Source: Solea solea (lineage: Eukaryota; Chordata; Actinopteri; Pleuronectiformes; Soleidae). From it: a DNA stretch of 64,000 nt. This document shows, piece after piece, positions 11,469-24,739 of the stretch. The notes under the pieces are model-generated. The model had not been told where the DNA came from, made no database searches, and worked only from the letters and a program-made list of their open reading frames with translations. The stretch is from NCBI RefSeq assembly GCF_958295425.1, contig NC_081149.1:3616201-3680200 (forward strand), in the 5' to 3' direction. Position 1 is the first letter of the stretch, and every line of letters begins with the position of its first letter. A program made the translations under genes and the position numbers.

Positions 11469-12773
11469 CCAAAAAAAGAATTGTTCAAAAGTTGTTTTAT
11501 TCCCACAACTGTAAGAAAGTACCAGACCATAAATATGTGATTTAAGAGACTGAATGTGATGATTTCATTGCTATGAGAATAACTTGACATTTGACTTCAC
11601 TGTACTTGTAAGAGATGACATTTTTACTCCGAGTTCCGATGTAAATAGAACACGGCCTTACAGTTTGTTTTGATTCTTCAATGTTATTGAATATAAAATG
11701 GGAGTGAACCAGAGGGATTCAGTGTGGGAGGAAAACAGCTTCCAGGTCAGCTGATCTGAGCCATTTATACTGATATATATATAATATAATGACGTATAAT
11801 AGACAAAGTGCTTCACAGATGTGCGACAAGTCAAAGTGACAACAGCTACAGGCCGGAGAAACAAACATTCAAGTCAGTGAACAACTCCAACAACATCATG
11901 ACATTCTGATCAATAATGATCATTAAAATAACTTTAAAATTCAAAGAAAATAAGGAAAGAGTTTTTTAATAAAGGTAAAGTTTCAGAGAGGGACGCAGAT
12001 ATACGATAATAGATTGTAAAGTCATTATCGGCTGATACATACACACATGTACACATTTGATGTTGTTGTTAGTGGATCTAATAATACATGTGAGAAGTCC
12101 ACATCAGTCAGATAATATCGTGCATTCCTACTTTCATAAGTTACCTTTTGAAATCCTCATCTTTCTAAAGTGTCTGACAGTTTAAGTCCAGCTACCATTT
12201 AAAGATGGGAACACTGACCTTTGACCTCTGACCTCTGAAGTGTACACTCGACAGTCTGAGGGGAATATCACGGTATTTGCATCACTGCTGTTAAAACTGC
12301 CTGTAATTCATAAACAGACATGAGAATTAAAGGGCTGCTTCATTAGCTTGTTCCTTTTAACTGCATCACATGACCTTTACAATGCTGTAGCTTAACGAGG
12401 CCTAACGAGGCAATGTGATGGAGCTGAAGGCTCCAGATAAAGCCAGTTACGGACTTTAGACGGGATCGTCAGCAATTTCAAGGTCAAGAATAAACTTTCA
12501 TGTTTTGAAATAATGTGTCTGAATGGGGTTTTTTCTGCTTCAGTAAAATTTAACCAGATTAACATTGAGTGTTTGAGTCGGCTGGGAAGCGTCTTCTCAG
12601 CCATGACTTCATCCAGTTTGTCAGCACAAAAACGACAGCGTCAGTCGTGTTTATATTCTGAAGTCACTATAAATAATGAGTTTCTGTGAGATCTCAAATC
12701 TCTGGACTCTCTAATCTCACAGAAATAAAGGGCGTGGTCTTGCGTCTGCTCTGGATCGTCTCAGGATTAAATC

Positions 12774-12817
<44 letters not shown>

Positions 12818-12906
12818 TAATCATTAACTCATGATGCTGGTTCTTTCCATTCAACAAGTTGGATGATGAAGATCAACAGAAGAAAACAGAGGTGATGACT
12901 GAATCT

Positions 12907-12912
12907 TTTATT
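12907..12912 (-). terminator. Candidate poly(A) signal of osbpl7
   Basis: TTTATT on the + strand gives AATAAA on the - strand, about 790 bases after the osbpl7 stop codon and followed by a GT-rich stretch. This is an inference from position only. Confidence 0.4.
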
Positions 12913-13532
12913 TGAAACAAAAATAAATGTAAAAACATTTGACTGGGATTTAAACACTTATCTTTTTTTCCCTTATTAAAATCCATTGTTGAAACATCAA
13001 TTAAAAAAAAAACTTCATTGCATCAACTGTCTGTGGTGTGGATTTAACCAGCGTGAGGACACTTGTAAGAAATCACTGATACCAATGTGCCACAATTAAA
13101 CAGGAGGAAATAAAGGAAGAGGTTTTGAGTTTATACATGAAGACCCACTGAGAACAGAAGCAGGACAGCACCAGCTCACCGACAACTCACACCACAAGCA
13201 CCACACTTCATTTTCCACGTGTTCCAACAGCTTCTGACACTATTTCCAAACTCATCACAAGAGCCATTAAAAAAGAGCCACAAACATTCTTATAGAATCA
13301 TTAAAATTCATAAAAAAGTTTACGTTTGTCATAAATAAAGATACTTTACATGCAGTAATTCCTCAATTCTGACCAAAAAAACAAACAAAAAAACAACAAC
13401 TTTTACCCACAATCTTCTCAATGGCCGTGATTCAGTGATGATCATTCCTGCAGATCCATGGTGAGCTAAGACATCCGGCTAAATCAAGTCAGTGTTCATT
13501 TGTTCTGCTGAGTCACTTCACCTCTTCATGTG

Positions 13533-13662
13533 TCCTCTCCTCTCCTCTCCTCTCCTCTCCTCTCCTCTCCTCTCCTCTCCTCTCCTCTCCTCTCCTCTCC
13601 TCTCCTCTCCTCTCCTCTCCTCTCCTCTCCTCTCCTCTCCTCTCCTCTCCTCTCCTCTCCTC
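13533..13662. repeat. (CTCCT)n / (GGAGA)n pentanucleotide tract in the osbpl7 3' UTR
   Basis: About 26 uninterrupted copies of CTCCT (+ strand) begin 36 bases beyond the osbpl7 stop codon, so the transcript would carry (GGAGA)n. The frames that read through it on both strands (Ser/Pro/Leu or Gly/Glu/Arg repeats) are simple-repeat artefacts. Confidence 0.97.
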
Positions 13663-13697
13663 TGCAGGCTCACAGTGACGGTGTGACAGTGAGTGTG

Positions 13698-16600
13698 TTA
13701 AGCACCGGGCCACAGCTCCACATTCTCCATGTTGGAGAAACCCGGGCTTTTGCGGAGCTTCCAGTAGCTTCCATTGGACAGCCACACTTCTCTGCCAGCT
13801 TCATCCAGAACTTTCCTGCGAACAAAGACGACACGACCGTTACACTCACCTGAAATAAACCTGGTTTTATGGTGGTGTGCCGGTTTTAAACTACGCAGTA
13901 TTTTTACCCGGGACGGAACGACCGAGTGTCGAGGCCCACGAGCCGAACGTCAGCAGCAGCAAAGCAGAGGCTGGAGAATATTCTACACTGTACGACTTCA
14001 GTTTAGGCTCAAAAACATGGCTGTAATGTCCAATATTGACCATTAAAGCAGTGATAATTAAAATGAGACATTTACATTTAAAATGTTTATATAACACCCT
14101 TCTTTAAAAGTAGAGACGTGCAGGTGAGCGTCAAATATCAATAATCCACCTGAAACAATGTTTCATTAACACACACACACACACACACACACCACTCACT
14201 GTCACAGTCTGTTAAACACCCATTTCTGCCTGATGAAAAATAATGTTTTGAGAATGTTCACATTTCAGATCTAGTTATTATGTTAACCTACGTATTATTT
14301 ATTTGTTTATTTCAACCGTGACCTGCAATTCATCTAATTATTATTTTTTTTTTCACGTAATCCACGCGCCCCGTGGATTATCTGCGGGTGTAACCGCCTC
14401 TAACAGGTGGACTTCTCTGACCATTTGGCCTAGATTTTGTTCAAGAACACAAACATGTCCACGTGTTTGGTGAAGAACACGAGTGCAGAGAAAACTCTCC
14501 GCTGGCACAGATGTGGCACAGATGTGGCACAGATGCTCAGGTTTTTGTGTCCAGAGTGTTTAGTGTCCAGGATCTTCACTGGGTGAGATGTAGCGCACTT
14601 TATGATGTTTATTTGAATAGACAATGTAACGACATTAAGACAAAACGCAATTCACACATACCCATGAAATCCCACAAGCCCCGCCCCCCTGACACTTCAA
14701 CGCTCTTGTTTTTTTGTCAATATGAGCGAGTGACGATTGTCGGTGTTAAACTCAGTTGTTGCTGACAGGCGTGTGTTGGTGTCAGCGTGTGCTCCATGTG
14801 TGGAACATCGCTGTGGAACAATGACTTCACAGACACTCACCTGAAAAACCTGGGCATGTGCTCCTCTCCTCTCTTATCCATCTCCTTCCTCCTCTCCCTC
14901 TGCTTCTCTTCCACCTCATCCTTCTTCTTATCTGCCTCTGCCACCTTTCCCTCCTCCAGAAGCCTGATGAGAGAGACAGGGTGAATGAGCACTCCAATCA
15001 CACAAGTCACAATGGAATTGAAATGAGCAGATAATGGTGTTGTGCGTGTGTGCGTGTGTGTGTGTGTGTGTACTTCTGGTCTGGTCTGAAGCGAGTGTCA
15101 GTGGGGGGCAGCACGGCCTTGAGCTCCGGTGTCAGTTCATTGAGTTCTCTGGCGTAATGAGAGAAGCCGTAGAACTGGAGGTGATCGTCCGGCTGTACGT
15201 CTGAACAGGAAATAAACGAGTGAATATTCACTCCACTTCACAACCACCAACATCCAGTAATAAGCCGTTTATAACAGTGTGCTGATGCTTTTACCACTGA
15301 GCCATTTTAAAAACTCGACACAACAAGCTTTCTTCTTTACGCTCAGAGCTTCTCTGCGAGCGTCACCAGCCTGGACCTGGACCAGGACCAGGACCAGGAT
15401 CTTAAGACCAGTTAACGCTGTGAGATGGAGCTTCTGATATTTTATGTGAGTAATCATCAGTATTAGATAGAGGTGATGTGACTGTAGTTCACACTGACAC
15501 TAAGAAAATAAGTTCTCGTTCTCTAAACTGAACAATTTGTCTTTTTCTGTTTAAAAAACAACAAACCTGCTCACAATGATTGACAGTATTTTAACTATTC
15601 AACACCTGAAGTAACTTATTGTTTTTTCCTTTATCTCTCATGCAGGACAGAACATTCACTCACTAGGTTTCCAGATGCACTTCGGTGTAGGAAGAGTGTC
15701 ACAGTAGATGCCTTCATGCCACAGGCCTCCGAAGCGATGGACCACCTCTCCGTTCCGGTCCAGAACCACACCCTGGACCTCGTTCTTACCGTTATCTGAG
15801 CTCCAGTATCGAGACTGAAACATTAAAAGAGTCATGGTGGTGAGACGGCAGCAGAGTGACAGCACTGAGACGACGAGGAGGACGAGGAGGACGAGGAGGG
15901 GAAGCGTGTGTCCTGACCTTGACGAAGGTGATCTTGCAGGTGCAGACGTCACTCTGTGTGTTTTTGATCACCACCTCGCCGTAATGCTCCAACCAGCGCT
16001 GCTGACTCAGCACGTTGTGGATACACGTCACCGCCTTGTTCCATTCGTAGTGGTCGCCATATCTATGCACAGAAGAAGAGTTTAGATGTTTTACAGTCAG
16101 CGTCACGGACACAGCCTGGGACACATGTTAAGGTGTTGAATTCATCTGTGAGTTTGTTTCTAACTTACTTGGGCAGGGTTACGTTGACCTGTCCTGAAGA
16201 GATGATCTCCAGTGATTTACCCCAAAACTTGTTCTTCCATCTTTGATCTGAGAGCAGAAACAAGAGTGTCAGGCTGAGCGTGTAGAGCAGGAGGAGAACT
16301 CTGCTGACCATCAGTCCTACCTTGCCAGAAAGTGAAATGTTCTGATTCAGCGTGACAGGCAGAGACGGGCGGGTGATGGCTGACCTGAGAGCAACAAATA
16401 CAGCATTAGATTTTAAATCCACAGGTTTTTTATTGACACGTGTTCATGTCTTCCCGCTGGTCACCTGCTCACTGACGTAACGGAAGCCCCGGTCTTCTCT
16501 GTGACTCTCGTACGTTTCTCCCAGAACAGGATTGAAGGGTTTGTATCCGTACCTCCAGGACGCCCAGGCGTAGCCAGAGATGGAGAACGCTGCCACGTAA

Positions 16601-19600
16601 ACCTGCCGACATGACGTATACACACACACACACGCGTGACGTTACGCCCAGTTCAAACGCACGCCGCCTCCGGCCGATGGATGACCTCAGTGAACCAAAC
16701 TCACCATTCGTTCATACGGGTCATCGATGTGGTTGGCGGTGTCCAGCAGCTCCGAGTACTCCAGCTCCTCACTGAGTCTCTGCAGCAGAGACAGCGGCTC
16801 GTTGAGCAGGACGGGCATGGACACTCTGGACAGGTCTTTGCCGATGTTGTTGTACAGGATGTTCATGATGCCAATGTGGCTGTTGTCTGATGAGGGAGCG
16901 GGGAGGGTGGTGCGACGACCTGGATCACACACACACACACACACACACACACAAGCACGATTCAGAGCTCTGCTAACGTCACCATCTCAGTGGTCTGTGA
17001 TACATGAGTTAAGGTCACTGACAGTTTGAATGAATGGTCCAAGTATCCTACGTGAGTCATGTTCTCGTCGTCATTTCTTAAGAAAGTAGTTTCTGTGTGT
17101 GCCGTCAGACATGAAGCTCAAACATGTGACGTGATTGTACTGAATGAGATGAGTCCAAACAGTAACAATGACTTTAAACTCTGCATTAAACCCGTCCTGG
17201 TTACACATCAGCAGTGGGCAGCACTTATCTGCACAATAGTAAGAGATCGCGTGCCTTGCCCAGGGGCATCCCGGCCAGCAACCCTCGGTTACACGGGTGT
17301 GTGTGTCTGTGGTCAGCAGAGTCTGGACCGGTGAACTGTTAGTACCTGTGTCAGAGGGCAGTGGGCTGGGTCTCTCAGGAGCTTCCTTCACACTGGTTCT
17401 GTAGTTGAGTGTGGCAGTGGCTGGAGGAGAACACGAGTCACAGGTTTAGCTTCTGTCAGTGTCGGTGCTGTTGGTGCTGTGTGTGTGTGTGTGTGTGTGC
17501 AGGATGAACACGTGTTTGTGTTTCTCACCGTGTCCCTCTTCAGGCTCTGAGGTGCTGGTGGTGGTGATGTCACTGAGGCCAGACTCGTCTGAAGCCTCGG
17601 CCTCTGAGGAGCTCTCACACACGATCACCTCGCTGGCATCAAAGTACTCCGCCATGGAATCTGCCACCGAGGGCGCACGCTGAGGGTGGCGCCCTGTAGA
17701 AGGCGTCCTCTGTCGGAGGCAAAAGGGGAATAAAAAATCAAGTGGAGACAAAACAGAACTCCACAACTCGTACACACCAATGTGAGGTTCATCTCCACCT
17801 GCTTTCATCAACCAAACATCCACACACAAGCACTCAGTGCTCTGCTGCCCCTACAACCACCACACTCTGAAAACATGGCTGCCAGAGGGGCAAGAAACAT
17901 GATGGACATGAAATGATTTAGTCACTTAAAGGGAGTGAGTTTGTAAACTGACACGTGAACACATGATAGAGAAAATCCTTTTAAGGTCAGTGACGTGTGA
18001 TATTGTGACTTACTGTCATTTCAATTCTGCTCAGTCATACAAACTTATGAAGCAGCAACAGACCGACAGTTAAAGTCCACACAGAGGAAATCTGTGGTCG
18101 GAACTGGGGGATTTATTTTAGGTGAGCAGCTAAAATCTTTGTTCTGGTGTCCCCTCTGACGGACATGTTTTTATACAAGAGAAAGACAGACGGACGATGC
18201 AGTACACACACACACACGATGCAGTACACACCTGGTCCTGACGGACAGTGCAGAAGGATTCTTCAGTAGATTCAGAGGACAAGGAAAGCGAGTGGACTTT
18301 GGTCAGACGCGACTGTATGTCAAGCTATACACACACGACATGCACGACATGGACACACACACACACACACACGCACAGATCACCCATGCAGGACACAAGA
18401 GAAAAGAAGAGGAAGCACAGATAAGTGATAAGGATATAATGGAGTCGATCCACATGTCAATCTATTGCAGTCAATGAAAACTCAGGGAGGAACCAGATCA
18501 GAGAAAGTTCAGGTTCAGAACTGTCAGCGCAAATAAAGCAGGAATGTTTACATTTAAAAAAGGAGTTTGAAAAGGAAAAACTTGTTTAAAAACACACACT
18601 GATTAAACTGTCAAAATATTTGGCGATTCATTTAGTAAACGATAATCGCTGCAGCCCTAGTTTAGAAGATCATAAAGTTTAACAATAGTATGATTCAGTG
18701 AAAAATCTCCAAGTAAAATTATATTAAAACTTGGATGATTCTAAATACTTACAATAATATACGTAAATATGTCTCAACATTAAAGTCCTTTTGGTAAACT
18801 AAAGTCAAGTCATTATTAAAAACTTTACCCTCATTAATGACTCATAATGAGGTTACTATTAGTAGGACATTATAACACATTAGATATTAAAGGGCAACAG
18901 TGATTTAAAGCAACTAATTACTAAGACGAATGAGTCGTGAGAGGTAACTCAATGTGTGAAAACTGTTATACTTTATTTTCCATAAATTATTAACCATTTC
19001 AACTACAAACCCTTTACGAGGGCAGTCTACACTTCTCATTATCTCACTCAATGACAGACTCGTCCAAACGCTCATCAGACGTCTACAGTACGAGTGGCTG
19101 AGCATCATTATTAGTCTGCATTTCCTGGACCTTTAAGTGCTGCACACACAACAAACAATTATAAAACATGTATGAGATGCAGGTACAGGTGCTGAAATGA
19201 CACTGAGTCTGGACTATTAGCGTCTATGAAACACAGTTCACTGGCTCAGGTAGATCTTCTTAATTCTCTAATTAAACCCATTAGAACTGTGCCTAGTAAT
19301 GACTGTACAGTAACTCAACACTTTCTTCTATGAAGAGTTGGAATGGTAGTTTGTGTCGCTGACAGTTAGAATGCAGGGTGACAAGCAGCTGCCAGGCAAC
19401 TGGAAACAAAACATTGGCTCAGAGTCTCACACACACACACGGAGACAGAAATGGGAGGAAAAAAGAGGCAGGTAACAAAGATGAAACCCTCATGCACACC
19501 AAACAAGAAGCACTACTGAGCATCGTCAGTTTGACAGCAGGTATGAACAAGCGCCCTAACTGATGCATGCACCTCCCACAGTTTCTGTACGTTACAACCA

Positions 19601-19602
19601 TC

Positions 19603-19634
<32 letters not shown>

Positions 19635-19924
19635 TCCTTCAGGTCACACCTGTGTTAACTTGTGCATACCCGGCCTCTGAACAGCCCAAACCTGCTCCAC
19701 AGTTTCAACACAGCTTCTCTCTGGCAGATATTGAGGGCTTGGTCTTTATTGTATTTTACAGGCCGATACTATTATGGTCTGTGCAGGTATTCACTGTTTT
19801 CACTCCAGGACTCAACAGGAAAACAGTAGGAACAGAAAAAGGTACAGAAGGACAGACTGTTGTTGACGTCTAATTTACAGCAGACTGTTTCCGACTTGTG
19901 TTTCTCTGTTCATGCTGCCTGTGT

Positions 19925-19993
<69 letters not shown>

Positions 19994-22900
19994 TGTTACC
20001 TCTGAGAGTGTGCTGCACAGAGTAGTGAGCTGCTGTGAGGTGTTCTGCCTCATTTCTGGGCCGGTCCAGGCCTGCCTCAGTCTCTCTCTCTCCAAGGACA
20101 GGACATCGTGAATGGACTTGAGAGAAGAATGGACTGAAAAACAACATGAAAACAAAGACCATGAACAGAGAATAAGAGTGACTCATGTACAGGTGAACAC
20201 ATGTATTTTAATGATGTTGAAAACCTGTTACATGTACTAGTTATATATTCATTGATGAGCTGATATGACACTTGATACCATCTGTAGACGGCAAATATGA
20301 CGTGAATGCTTCATTAAACAGGTGGAGTATTTTAAAACATCAGCACTAACATCTAATTGAAGATAAATGGTTTATCTAAGAAGTGAAAGACTGCAGTGTA
20401 TCCACATCTGTAGATGCTTACGTTTGTGATATTGGTATATTAACATATACATGACTTATGTATGGCTATATAATCAACAGGCAAAGGTGTCAGATTATAT
20501 AAATTGACGAAAGTTTCTTCTAATTTATCAGTTATTTATATACTGGCACAAACTGCGTTAAACCTATTCAGAGAAGTGACGGTGCATACCCCTCTGAGAC
20601 ACCGTGCAGATGTCCTGGTGCAGCTTCTTGGCCTCAGGTGAGGTCACCTGAGGGTTGGAGAGCTGAGAGTAGACGTAGTCGGGGATGGACTGAACAGACG
20701 CCCCCCCAGCAGAGCTGGGATTGGTGCTCAGGTGGCTGGAGGTTAACTGGACCAGACAAGTGGAGGAGTGTTATATCAAAGTGACAGGATGTGACTAACA
20801 TGAACACAAATTACAACCGTGTTTATAACAGTGGAACTCTACCATTCCCAGAGCTTCAACACGGGATAATGTCCTGGAATGACCAAAGCCTTTTCCGGAC
20901 TTCTTCTTGGGTTTTTCGAGTTGGAGATTCTGCAACACGAGACCAGCGGAGTTAAGGTTTCCATCAAGAAAATAAAACAAATATAACGTGTATTCAATAA
21001 GTGAGACATGAATAGATCGTCTGCCTTTCATGCGATCAATAAGTTGACTTTACTCAATTACCCCCCTGAAGACGTTAACTCATCTTATTCAGAGCAAAGT
21101 CATTTCCTCACAAGTTCACACGTCTTTATGGCCTTCATGCCTTTTTTTTTTTTTTTTTTTTTTTACACAACAGACCATAATGGACAAGCGAAGCATTTTT
21201 AGAGCTAATTGCAGGCTACATCACACGACTCACCTGCATGCTGATGCGCATCTCCAGGTCTGAGTTAGTGATCGGCAGACCTCCTTCCAGCCAGTGGAGC
21301 CTCTGGATGAGCTGAGCCAGTTCTGTGAGCTCTGCCTGACACCGCACCAGATCTGACAAACACACAGACAGAAGGTCACACACACTCTCGCTCCTCCCGC
21401 TGTACGAGGCTTCACTCTGGAGAGATTCTCACCGTTCGTGGTCGCATCGATGTCATGAGTCTGCTGCAGCCAGGCTGATACCTTGCTGGTAACTCCGGGG
21501 TGGGAGGCGATGGCAGGGGCGGGGCTTCTCATTTCTGGTTGGTACACGGAGGCTGAGCTGGCATACTGAGGAGGCTGGAGGAGTGAACACAGTTAGAGCT
21601 GCCGTCAAGCTATGTTCTGTTCAAACGTCTGGTCTATTCCTGCCATTAGCATCGCGTGACGTTGAGAAAGGGATGATGAGGGGACCAGTGAAGCAGAAGC
21701 ACTGCCCCTTTATCCAGTCATGAGCCACAACTTCATATACGTGTTTCTCTTAGATTTACAGTCGGACCCTGAGACCAAAAAAAACAAAGTTTAATGTTGA
21801 GTTTCCATCTGGAAAGCTTTGGTCGTCACTTGTGACATTCTGTTCAGTGAGGGTTTCAGGGAGTGTCTCAATGCCATCACACGTGGCATTATTTCAGAGT
21901 TAAAATTGGCCTGTACAAGGTGTACGAGGTACACAAGAAAGTACAGTACACCCGTAATAATTGATATCATTAAATGATGACGTGAGGTGTTTTTATATGA
22001 ACAGGTTAGACAGACTTCACTGCACATGTGATCAATGCCACAAAACAAAAGATTTCCACTTCAGAGCATTTAAGGCCAATTAAGGCTAAACGCATTCACA
22101 GGGTTACAAAATATAAACATGTAAACTAGCGCCGCTCGATTATGGAAAACATGATTTGGGTAAAAACTGAAATCACGATTATATCAAACGATTACACATC
22201 GACTTAAATGAAATTCACTGCATGTAAAAAATTAATGAATGAACCTTCTGAATTTTCTTCAAAGGCGTGGGTTTTCTCCAGGTTTGGAACATTTAGTTTT
22301 TGTAATGTTTGAGGCCATAATCGTAACTGTCGTGTCTGTAACTGTCGATTATTTGCACAGCCCTACAGCAAACAGCTTTGTAATTCTGGCCCTGGGTTAT
22401 GACACATAACTCTACATGGTAATGACAGAGGCATCCACTGGAGCATGAGGAATTGTGAATTTCTGGGGGGGAGGGTGAACATGTGACTAGGTAAGGTGAG
22501 CAGGAATCTCTACTTACTGTTGCTCTGTTTCTGTACGCATATGTGGTCATGGCTGGCAGGGTAGTCTGGCCGATGGAGAGTGCTTGAAGGACGCCATGAT
22601 GAACACTCATTGCCTCATTTTTCCTAAACACACGATGGGCACACAGTTTGGTCAACCAGATGTAGAAGATTTCATGGCTCTTTGCCTAAGAGAAGGGAAC
22701 AAGAACAAGGGAAACATGAGGACTCAAAGGGACTACAACAGAGTCACAGACTTCAGTTCTGAAGTCCAAGTCAAGTGCACCACGTCGGTTACCTTGAGGT
22801 GGTAAAGGTTGTCTCCAGCGTCCAGGTCAATGCGCTTGGACTTCTTGTTGACGGACATGACGGCCATGCTGACATCCAGAGAACCGTGCAGTTTTCCCTT

Positions 22901-23868
22901 TTGAATCTAAAACAGAGTCAACACATGAGGCCACAGTGGAACCAGTGAACTGAGGGCCAGTATAGTGGTGCGAGCTTCACTTACATCCTGCTGGGTTTTG
23001 GAGTACTTGATAATTCCTCTCTCCAAAAGGAAGTATCTCTAAAAGAGGACCAAACAAAGTCAAGTTCAGGAGAATACAAAGAGAGAACAGATTTAGATGC
23101 TCAGAGATGCTCAGAGATGCTCAGATGCTGTGCTCACCTTGTGCCACCCTTTGAGCGGGTACTTCCTCCTCTTCATCAAGTAGCCTTCACAGATCCCAGG
23201 GATAGTGAGGTCCACAGAGGAGCCTGGAGCAGAAATCATTTCCACATGCTGCAGGTCGTCCATCACCTCCCAATTACGAGACTGACATTTATTGGGGGCC
23301 AAAATTGTATATACATTTCTTTTTTTATTCAAAATTTCATGTATCACAGTGAATAAATAATAAAGTCGTCTGTCTGAACCTTTTAGACAATATATGCAAG
23401 TTCATTAGTGCCAAGCAAATAACATTTGTAAAAAACAATAAAGCTAGTGTCACAATTTTCAACTGGACATTTTCCATTTCAAAATTATTATTAATTTTTT
23501 TTTTTTTTAAATCAAAGAATTGTGAATTTTTCTTTAGTTTCCTATATTTACAGAATAATCTCTTCATTTTGCTGACCTAGAAAAATCACAATATTCCAGA
23601 ATCCATTAAAACGCAGTAAACAGGTGAAAGCAGGAAGTAAGAAGTCAAACTTAAACAAACTCAGCAGCTCAGTCACATTCTTTGACTGACATTCACTCAC
23701 CTGCTTGGAATGTTTGGAGGAGCCGGTGCTGCTGTTGCGTGAGTGGCTGGGTTTAAACGTGCTGGCCGGGGATTTGTCGAGGCTGATCATGGACTGGCTG
23801 CTGCTGTTTGGAGGAAGCGGACATACTTGGGGGTCCATTGGAAAAAAGTGGTGAGGATATCGCTGCAT
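13698..23868 (-). CDS. osbpl7: Oxysterol-binding protein-related protein 7 (ORP7), complete coding sequence in 22 exons
   Basis: This is a lipid-transfer protein acting at ER-plasma membrane contacts. Exons in gene order (high-low): 23868-23701, 23281-23138, 23038-22985, 22906-22793, 22685-22518, 21574-21433, 21352-21234, 20929-20843, 20746-20590, 20133-20000, 18312-18232, 17709-17529, 17420-17346, 16919-16705, 16602-16465, 16384-16321, 16247-16169, 16062-15918, 15814-15664, 15200-15074, 14963-14841 and 13815-13698. All junctions keep frame and give 927 aa. A PH domain spans about residues 87-180 ([16 protein letters not shown]). An FFAT motif EYFDASE at about 477-483 would bind VAP on the ER. 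The sterol-binding domain has the ORP signature EQVSHHPP at about 658-665. An in-frame TGA precedes the chosen Met; a second Met lies 10 codons in. The exon 12 region resembles ORP7 more than ORP3 or ORP6, and tbkbp1 is a neighbour of OSBPL7 in human, but the paralogue call rests partly on synteny. Confidence 0.93.
18590..18660. repeat. Fragment of an AATCGAT-type dispersed element in an osbpl7 intron
   Basis: The words GGCGATTCATTTAG and GATAATCGCTGCAGCCCTAG match the end of the family seen complete at 24809-25166. Only one end remains. The surrounding intron (18313-19999) otherwise holds CA/GT tracts and no gene. Confidence 0.5.
19921..19992. repeat. (GT)n microsatellite
   Basis: Thirty or more GT units stand a few bases beyond the donor side of osbpl7 coding exon 10 (exon end 20000). 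Other CA/GT tracts in osbpl7 introns lie at about 14165-14193, 15045-15071, 16923-16953, 17478-17500 and 19605-19635. Confidence 0.95.
22133..22370. mobile_element. Degraded small element with CGATTAT ends
   Basis: It begins GCCGCTCGATTATGGAAAAC and ends TGTCGATTATTTGCACAGCCC, giving loose inverted ends of the AATCGAT/GCAGCCC family that recurs in this window. It is in an osbpl7 intron and non-coding. Confidence 0.45.
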
Positions 23869-23957
23869 GGAAACGACGGAGGTTCAGCAGAGGAGAACTT
23901 GTCTCATGGCAAACTACGACGACCTGCAGAGAACACAACCATGAAAAAGGTTGTTTT

Positions 23958-24083
<126 letters not shown>

Positions 24084-24739
24084 GGTTTATAAAGTTATCT
24101 TCAATAAATCGAAATCACAATAAGACATTTTCCACAAAAGTGCAGTTGAAGAAAGAATAAGGAAAGAATAACAGTCACAAGAGATTCCCTCGAGTGTACA
24201 ATGTCAAAAAGAAACAAGTCACAGGTTTGTTTTGGAAGAACACCAGCCAGTCAGAATAAAGGCACAGTGCCAGTAAGCACACAGTGTACTACAGTGTACA
24301 CAGTGTACACAGTGTACTACATGCATCGAGTGTTCCACCCGATTTGTGATGGGTAAGGGTTAAGTGCTTTTATAATCCCTGCACAAATATTAAATATCAT
24401 CTCTCCATAACTTCACCAGACCACTGAGACAACCACATACATAACATGGATGATAACCAGTCAACAAACGGCCCAGTGAGTGGCTCTTCCTGCTCCTGAG
24501 AAAATAGAGTTCACAACCATCACACCCCCCCTCGGCCCCCCCACCTCTCAGCTGTTGGCATCTCCTTTTGTCATTCACATGGTGACACCGGCCTAAAAGA
24601 GGAAGCGTTTGCTCTTGAAATTCCAGTTTCAAGTTCTGAGCAGCATGACCAGATTCAGAGCAAAGTTTGCTGCCAGTTGCTCATCACGTGTTGTGGGAGG
24701 GTTTACGTCGGAGCTGCCTGAACATACAGAAACTTATGG

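Larger units (their letters stand above)
10451..13697. other. Intergenic stretch downstream of osbpl7, no gene
   Basis: It includes the 3'-untranslated region of osbpl7 on its right side (down to about 12890), a hAT-like small element at 11212-11468, an (AT)n tract at about 12777-12813 and the pentanucleotide tract at 13533-13662. Reading both strands I see no other conserved coding sequence. Confidence 0.75.

Noticed and set aside
13492..13853. Ser/Pro/Leu-repeat and Gly/Glu/Arg-repeat frames on both strands.
   Set aside because: They are produced by the (CTCCT)n tract; the real gene here is the last coding exon of osbpl7 on the - strand in a different frame.
13698..23868. Alternative identity as osbpl3 or osbpl6.
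   Set aside because: The region around the FFAT motif and the Ile-Thr-Thr/Ser-Glu tail after it is closer to ORP7, and tbkbp1 is the known neighbour of OSBPL7; still, a tree would be the proper test.
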